From Pyrus communis (lineage: Eukaryota; Streptophyta; Magnoliopsida; Rosales; Rosaceae): a stretch of 64,000 nt of DNA. The DNA lies in contig NC_084807.1 in the NCBI RefSeq assembly GCF_963583255.1, positions 1,564,872-1,628,871 of the forward strand, given 5' to 3'. A program made the translations under genes and the position numbers. Positions 56,495-64,000 of this stretch are shown piece after piece (within the stretch, counting starts at the first letter, position 1; every line of letters starts with the position of its first letter). A model generated the notes under the pieces. That model was not told the DNA's origin, made no database searches, and worked only from the letters and a program-made list of their open reading frames with translations.

Positions 56495-59400
56495 ATGGCG
56501 TGCGTAAAGGGGGTGAATCGATCGGCCTGCGTGGCGCTTGCTCCGGACGCGCCGTACATGGCGGCAGGGACGATGGCCGGAGCAGTGGATCTGTCGTTCA
56601 GCTCCTCCGCCAACATTGAGATCTTCAAGCTTGATTTACAGTCAGAAGATCGTGACCTACCGGTAGTGGGCGAGTCGACGAGCTCTGAGAGATTCAACAG
56701 GTTGTCGTGGGCCAAGCCCACTGGATCGGGGTCTCAAGAATTCGGCCTTGGGCTCATCGCTGGTGGACTCGTTGATGGCACTATTGATATCTGGAACCCA
56801 CAGACTCTGATCCGGTAATTGGATTTGAATTTGCCGTTTGCTTTTCGTTTCGATTGGGATTGAATTGAATCGAAATGAATTGAGTTTTGCTTGTAAAGTT
56901 CGGATTATCTGTATGGATTTGGAATGTGGGTTTTCGTTTGGGTGTTGGAACAATGTGGGAAAGTGGAAAGTTTTGCTAATTCTGTAGTTTCTTGGTGCTT
57001 GACTTTGATCTGAGTGAGTGGTCTGTTTGGGGTGAAGGGAAATGGGGTTAAAGGTAGCTGATATTGCGGTTTATTTTTGTAGTGTGAGTGATTAGATCTT
57101 ATCTTAAGCTGTGATTAAATGCCCAGTTCCTTTTTTTTTAATTTTCATTTTTTGGGAGTGAAATGATATGTTGGAATTTTCTTGGTTGCTGGAAGTCTGA
57201 ATATGTAGATAATGTGAATTGGGATTTTCATGAATTCTATTGTGAAGATGTAATCTTGGGCGTATTCTCTGACAGAACGCGTTTGAACATTTTCAGTTCA
57301 TTATGTTATTTTATGGTTTAGGTTCTTTGGTAATGTGTATGTTTACTTGAAAATTTTGCATTTGGCTTATATTTTCAGTGTATTTGTTAGTAGTGCAATA
57401 ATCTGAGCCTCCTGCTGGTTTTAGTTAGATTTGATCTTTCCCTTACAAAATTATGCGTGGAACTACATGCCCTCTGGTTTTGTGGAATTATTTTTGTATT
57501 TCAGAAAGCATTTTTTGGTGTGCTTTGGAAGGGCCTTATTTTTTATTCTTTCATATCCTTAGTCCCGAGGCAGGTGTAAGTGCTTCAGTTGGACATCTCA
57601 CAAGACATAAAGGCCCTGTAAGTATTCTTCATTTTCAGATGCATGTCTTTTTGGTGATTCTTACAATGCTAGGACATCTGATCACTACGTAGGGTATTTT
57701 TTTTTCAAACTCTAAACCTTTATTCTTGTTATTTTATTCCAGGTTCGTGGTCTTGAATTTAATGCAATTGCACCCAATTTGCTTGCATCTGGGGCTGATG
57801 ATGGTGAAATTTGTATATGGGACTTGACCAATCCTGCAGAACCATCTCACTTTCCACCTCTCAAGGTTTGTGCCAATTAGTTGTCAGTTTTCTGAAGTAT
57901 TGCAAACTCTTTCTCTGTAGTCGGTATTATATTCTTTATCCTCAATTTTTGGTGTGGTTCTATTTGGCCACACAGATTTTTAGTTTATTCTGGCCTTAGA
58001 GCCTTTGATTTGGTTGTCATACTTCACCTTACAGTCTACCTGAAATGCACTTGTAGAGTACAATAGTTAGACATCATTAAAGATGTTTACTTTTTGTTAC
58101 CCAAGGGTAGCAAAAGAAATAGGACTACTAGTTTTTACAGTATGCATCACAATGAGTGAGAAGCAAGTTGGATTTAGTAATCAATTGTAGATGTAGTAAT
58201 CAATATACAATCATGATAAACATAAGGAGGTGGACAATTGGAAAGGATGAGAGGTCCCTTTCTTCAAATTATTCTCGTCACCTGTGGACGCCTATGTTGA
58301 TTTTGACCGTATTCCTTATTTTACGAGAGAGTCTATAATTAGATTGCTTTCTGTCTCTGTCTTTGCGTGAAATGATTTTTCTCTCTTGATTTTGTTATAG
58401 TCATGAATATATTAAAAGCAATCTGGACATCATCTGATCCAAAGTGTGATGTCTTTATGCAGGGTAGTGGTTCTGCTGCCCAGGGTGAGGTTTCATTTTT
58501 ATCTTGGAATAGCAAGGTCCAACATATATTAGCATCCACTTCATTAAATGGGACAACTGGTGAGAAATATATTTTTCTCTTTAGGTACTTGTTGTCTAGT
58601 AGTTTTATTTATTGTTAGAATTTAATATTTTGAATTTTTCAGTGATATGGGACCTGAAAAAGCAAAAGCCAGTGATAAGGTGATTTGATTATATTCTACT
58701 GTGAATCTATTATATTTAAATCTCAACGATTATTGGGATTGGTCATTTCCATTACCTAACTTGACATTGCTTGACCGGCAGTTTTACAGATTCAGTTAAA
58801 AGACGGTGCTCCGTTTTGCAGTGGAATCCTGATATTGCCACTCAGCTAGTTGTTGCTTCAGATGAAGATGGTTCACCGTCTCTGAGGGTAATGATATTGA
58901 AGTAATATTCTATTTGTTTAGTGGTCAAACATTTTAACATTTATGTTCATGCAGCTGTGGGATATGCGTAATATAATGTCACCAGTTAAAGAGTTTGTCG
59001 GGCACACAAAAGGTAACAACGACAACAACAAAGCCTTTTCCCACTAAGTGGGGTCGGCTGTATGAATCCTAGAACGCCTGTTAATGATTCTTTGCTTCCT
59101 TTCTTTTTGTTTGGGAGCAGTTTTTGCTTTGGGTTTCATAAAGCTATTTTTACTCTAGTGCTAATTTCCATTATAATGGAGTGGGGTAGTAGAACTATGG
59201 GGTAGAGTAAGATACTGGGCATCAGTTTCAAATGAGTTCAGGGATTATTCTCTTTCTCATATAGTGTGGGATATGTTAGCAGCCGTGAAATGATTTTGGA
59301 TGAGGTTCTGTTACTTATAAATAGATCTACTTGAGAGGTCTTAGCTAGTTTTGCTAGATGGTGGATTTCTTATCCACTATTTTGTAATTCATGTTATTGT

Positions 59401-62400
59401 TTTAATAAATTGTTATCATTTCTTCTCCAAAAAATAAAAAAATTACTGGGTATAGGAACAGGTCAGAGAAGAGCTGTTAAAATATCCTTCTCTACAACAT
59501 GATATGCTATGAGATTTTTGTATAGCCCTTCCCAATGTGGTTTGAAATCAAATTGCATTCAAATATGAAGTGGATAATAAGTCTTATGAACCTGGAAGGA
59601 TTTATGAAATTAAGGGCTTGCCACATGTTGTTCATTTAATTAGAGCCTCAAACTGCTAGTCTACTTGGGTTTTCGTTTACTTTAGTAAACAAGATCCATT
59701 CACGGTCACTAATTGTGAAAGAGGGGGTGCGAGAGAGCGCCAAGATTTTCAATGGCCACTCGGATATCATGCCTTATGTGCATGATTGTACTTGATTAGT
59801 GGCTTTTTTAGGTTAAGGCTTTGAGGCTTTCTTAAATAGTACACAAGTTTCCCCATTATGTTTCTATTTCTGCTTTTAGGAATTGTTGTGTCAACTCGTG
59901 ATCCATGCGTTTGAACTCGGATATGCTTACTATTCTGTTACATACCCATCTTATCCCAGGTGTAATTGCAATGTCTTGGTGTCCGAATGACAGCTCTTAT
60001 CTGCTTACATGTGCCAAGGATAATCGAACTATTTGCTGGGACACAGTTTCTGCAGAGGTATGGTTTTTACCCGCTCTTTAAGGAGGCCAATATTTTTGTT
60101 CTGCACCTTTCCTACACTTTTAATCTCTTCTGTACTTTTGGTTTCAGTGAGGTGCACTATCCTCCTCTGTATTTTTGGTTTCAGTTGAAGTGCACTATCA
60201 TTTGTCTGACTGTAGGGTTGTTTTTTCTTATATATTGGTTCAGATTGTATGTGAATTGCCGGCAGGCACCAATTGGAATTTTGATGTGCATTGGTATCCA
60301 AAAGTACCTGGAGTGATTTCGGCATCTTCATTTGATGGAAAAATTGGAATTTACAATATTGAGGTATAGTGAGGTTCTTATCATATTGGAATTTACTGTT
60401 ATTTTATGAACTGCGTAAATATATGCGCGTGCTTGGGTCTATGTTCCTTCATGAACTTACCATGTTCTAAATCTCTTCTATTCTTATATTTTTATTTTTC
60501 TCACAGGGTTGCAGCAGATATGGAGTTGGGGAAAGTGCTTTTGGTGCAGGTAATGCACAATTAATTAGCCATTGCATGGTAACTTATTTAAAAAAAAAAA
60601 AATTAAGGGCCCTTTTGGTGTCTTATTTAAAAAACTTGAAAAAACTATGATCCTTCTTTAAAAACAAAAGTTTTCAAATACTAGATTTTGTTAATTAAAA
60701 AAAGGTCGTTTGGTATGGAACTTGAAACCTTTTGTTTGTAAATCTTTAGCTTAAAAACCTATTTTAAATCTTAAATATTGAGAAAAAAAAAGCAACCGGG
60801 TCTGACAGGCAAAGAGAGTGAAACTGACCACAGTTCACCGAAAAGAAGGAAAAAAGGAGAAAGAAGGGGAAAATAATAAAAAGATTATTTCGATGAAAGA
60901 GGTGGAACAAGAAAATGGAAAAAGCAACTAGAAACCCTGACTGCAAGAGTATGAAACTTTGTTTGCAGATCCAATGATAATCAAAGAGCAGAAAGAGATG
61001 GAGAAGGGACTGAGAGGAGAGAGGATTCGAGAGGGAGAGTGGCTGGATTGAAAACTCTAGAGCCTAACTTTTTGAGTTTTTAAAAAGTGGGCATTTTTTA
61101 GTTAGTTTGTTGTCAAGACTTAACTGTTTTTGAAAATGGGTAACAAGATTTATGAGCTTGGGACTCAAAAAGTGTTTTTGAGTGTAAAATTTTGGATACC
61201 AAACTTTCCTAATCATTGCATTGACAATTTTAAATTTTCTTTTTGGGTTGGCTGAACTCTGTTAACAACAGCACTTCATTGGCTATTTTTTTTTCTTGTT
61301 TCTTTTTCTACAAAGATTATCTCTTACAGCAAGCAATAAAGTTTGGCAGGATTTAGGTTAGAATAGGTTTAATTTGTACAGAACAGTAGATCTGGGGTGT
61401 TACAAATTTTCATTTGTTATTCTTTCTTTTCAGGACCTCTGAGAGCTCCGAAATGGTATAAGCGCCCAGTTGGAGCATCTTTTGGCTTTGGAGGCAAGAT
61501 TGTGTCCTTTCAGCATGGTTCTGCTGGTTCAGAGGTACGCTTTATTGGCATGCTCCCTGTGTCTTCTGCTCTGATGCATTTTAGAGTTCATTTTCCTCCC
61601 TTGTGTCCAGGTTTATATACACAGCTTGGTGACTGAACACAGTTTGGTGAATCGCTCCTCTGAATTTGAAGCTGCTATACAAAATGGGGAAAGGCCTTTA
61701 CTTCGAGCCTTATGTGAGAAGAAATCGCAGGAGGCTGAGTATGCCACTTACTAGAAATAACTTTTTTTATGAGCGTCGAGAGAGTTAATATCTCTTGAAA
61801 ATTAATTCTCTTCTGCTTCTGTTTGCATGATTCTGTTCGGCAGATCTGAGGATGACCAGGAAACATGGGGCTTATTAAGGGTTATGTTTGAAGATGATGG
61901 GACTGCAAGGACGAAGTTGATCACTCATCTTGGTTTCAGTATGCCCGAGGAAACAAAAGAAGATGTTCCAGAAGATCCATCACAGGAAGTCAATGCACTT
62001 GGGCTTGAGGATACAATAACTGATAAAGTGGGTCTTGGGAATGATAAGGAAGCCACCATCTTTCCATCTGATAATGGAGAAGATTTCTTTAATAATCTTC
62101 CTAGTCCCAAAGCTGATACTCCTGTGTCAACCTCTGGTGGCAAATTGTCTGAGGGGGATGCAGTTCCTATTACAGAAAAAATGGAACAAGAGCCTGATGG
62201 ACAGGAGGAGAGTGCTGATCCATCGTTTGATGAATCTGTTCAACATGCTTTAGTTGTAGGAGATTATAAGGGTGCTGTTGCAAAATGCATTTCAGTAAAT
62301 AAAATGGCTGATGCTTTAGTTATTGCTCATGCTGGTGGTGCTTCGTTGTGGGAGAGCACGCGGGATCAGTATCTTAAGATGAGCCATTCGCCTTACCTTA

Positions 62401-64000
62401 AGGTATTTACAATCCACTTTCTTAAGAGGCTTCGAAACACTTTCTGTTTCATATTTTGATAATATATGAATGTAGATGTAAAGATGTGAAAGATTGATTA
62501 TACTGTGTCTTTAAGTTGTGTCATAATTGTGTTTAACATGGCTAATTCCTACAATCAGATTGTTTCTGCAATGGTGAGCAATGATCTCTTGAGTCTTGTC
62601 AACACCAGACCCCTAAAATTCTGGAAAGAAACACTTGCTCTTCTGTGTAGTGTAAGTTTCCCAGCTCCTCAAAATGTTAATGCCATGATACATTGTGTCA
62701 TTGTTTACATTTTTTGACAAGTAATGCGTTGTAAATGAAGTGTTTTTGGTTACTTGACTCATTAGTGTTTCTGACTTACCCTAAACTGCGCTCTTAATAG
62801 CTGTATCATAAGAGCAAATCATGAGCAAGTCAACTTTGAAATTTGTATAATTACTAATTGATTTATGTTTTTCAATGCGTCATGAATGGACAGTTTGCAT
62901 CCAGAGATGAGTGGACCGAGCTTTGTGATACACTTGCTTCCAAACTTGTAGCTGCTGGTAATACTCTGGCGGCAACTATTTGTTATATATGTGCGGGGAA
63001 TATTGATAAAACCGTAGAGATTTGGTCAAGAAGTCTGACAACTGAGATTGAGGGGAGATCCTATGTTGACCTTCTCCAGGTAAATTTTCATTTAGACCAG
63101 GCCAGTCATGTTCTTCTTGGCCATGAGGTTAAATATACTTTTTTTTTTCAGAGAGAACGAGGTTAAATATGTTATGTTATTTGGTTTAGGAATTAATGGA
63201 AAAGACAATTGTCCTTGCCTTGGCATCTGGGCAGAAGCGGTATAGTGCATCCTTGTGCAAACTTGTTGAGAAATATGCTGAAATTTTAGCTAGTCAAGGC
63301 CTTCTAACAACAGCATTGGAGTACCTAAAACTCTTAGGTTCTGATGAGTTGTCACCTGAGCTTGTTATCTTAAGAGATCGTATTTCTCTTTCAACCGAAC
63401 CTGGTATGTGCTTCTTGAAAAGTTACTGAAATAACGTTTTAATATATGCATTTTTGTATGCTGGAGATTTCGATCAATGGCAATTAATCTGATCAAAGTG
63501 ATTACTGAGTGGTCAATATTTTAATTAGTTCAATACACAAAATTCGATGGTTAGAGCTCTTAAAATTACAAAAGCTTCTTTCTTGTTACCTACATTATTT
63601 ATTTTCTTCCCATGTTATTTGTTGTGTTATTGCACCAGAGAAAGTTACCAAGAATGAAACATTTGGAAACCAACCTGCAACAAGTGGGCCTGTATACACG
63701 GCTGACCAATCTAGTTTTGTCGGGTCCTCTTCACCATATTATCAGGTGTTCATGAAGTTTTTCGTTGCCGTTTGTTTTTTTTTTTTCCTGTTGTTTGTTG
63801 CCAAATCTGTTCTCTTGATGTGGATTGACTTTTATTTTCTCTCTTTAAATGGTTAGGAAACAGTGCCATCACATTTGCAATCAGGTGTTCCTGTAAGTCC
63901 TTATGGTGAGAGCTACCAAGAAACTGTGAATCCTTCGTATGGAAGAGGAGGATACGTCCCTCCTGCCTCGTATCAGCCTGCATCCCAGCCCCATATGTTT
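56495..64000 (+). CDS. SEC31: SEC31 homologue, COPII coat subunit (5' part, runs off window)
   Basis: 18 exons in consistent phase, 863 codons: 56495-56814, 57563-57617, 57743-57865, 58463-58559, 58643-58679, 58782-58887, 58955-59012, 59960-60057, 60244-60363, 60507-60549, 61434-61534, 61611-61738, 61844-62402, 62559-62651, 62894-63079, 63190-63403, 63639-63745, 63857 onward. The start is [22 protein letters not shown]40 propeller motifs include [26 protein letters not shown] and [19 protein letters not shown]. An acidic linker ([20 protein letters not shown]) precedes the alpha-solenoid ([34 protein letters not shown]). A Pro/Gln/Tyr-rich C-terminal region begins at the edge. SEC31 with SEC13 forms the outer cage of ER-to-Golgi vesicles. 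All exons are open, and the remaining third is outside the window. Confidence 0.96.
59013..59090. repeat. RTE-LINE 3'-end fragment in SEC31 intron 7
   Basis: AACAACGACAACAACAAAGC followed by CTTTTCCCACTAAGTGGGGT and CGGCTGTATGAATCC is a widespread plant LINE-tail motif; the CAA-rich end is its simple-repeat tail. Confidence 0.6.
60607..61209. mobile_element. PIF/Harbinger-like element in SEC31 intron 10
   Basis: The left end GGGCCCTTTTGGTGTCTTAT is an imperfect inverse of the right end TTTTGGATACCAAACTTTCC. TAA lies outside both (60604-60606 and 61210-61212). There is no coding capacity; the middle is purine-rich. The flanking exons splice in frame. Confidence 0.55.

Noticed and set aside
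56043..56721. Overlapping open frames on both strands upstream of and over SEC31 exon 1
   Set aside because: They are shadows of GC-richer leader and exon sequence; the SEC31 frame explains the conserved part.

Overview
This is a plant nuclear window, very probably from a Rosaceae tree of the apple/pear/stone-fruit type. The evidence is AT-rich intergenic DNA packed with nested plant transposons (Cassandra TRIM, Ty1-copia, hAT, Mutator-like and CACTA elements, Au-type SINEs), genes with canonical GT-AG introns, and a CC-NB-ARC-LRR gene whose protein looks like the RGA-type proteins of that family. The species is inferred from protein resemblance and repeat families, not proven.

Layout. 1-9.8 kb is repeat-rich: a complete 640-bp Cassandra element, a small hAT-type MITE, a decayed prefoldin/UXT-like pseudogene, a truncated LTR and a 3.7-copy array of a ~600-bp tandem repeat. 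9.8-20.7 kb is one Ty1-copia retrotransposon, with LTRs, a 5-bp target duplication and a mutated gag-pol. It is split inside gag by a complete 5.65-kb hAT transposon with an 8-bp target duplication. The hAT carries a dead BED-finger transposase and a captured piece of a host polyamine/amino-acid transporter gene. 20.7-26.3 kb holds a diverged duplication, a Mutator-like element with 9-bp target duplication, and an HCF173-like pseudogene fragment.

26.3-31.8 kb (minus) is a CC-NB-ARC-LRR resistance-type gene interrupted at the CC/NB linker by a 744-bp non-autonomous hAT element with an 8-bp target duplication. Its first intron contains extra partial copies of the neighbouring exon. 35.6-38.6 kb (minus) is an apparently intact five-exon choline-transporter-like gene. 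39.6-41.4 kb looks like a 1.75-kb solo LTR. 45.0-46.9 kb (minus) is a small two-exon UPF0390/DUF2462 gene. 47.8-52.3 kb is a 2.2-kb tandem duplication, each half carrying a short CACTA element. 54.0-55.0 kb (plus) is a two-exon glyoxalase I-family gene. 56.5-64.0 kb (plus) is the 5' part of a SEC31 gene (COPII coat), of which 18 exons and 863 codons lie in the window; it runs off the right edge.

The intact genes (choline-transporter-like, UPF0390, glyoxalase-like, SEC31) are housekeeping or metabolic and do not form a pathway. The main biological interest is the layered transposition history: a retrotransposon hit by a gene-capturing hAT, and a related hAT that splits an otherwise open resistance-gene frame.
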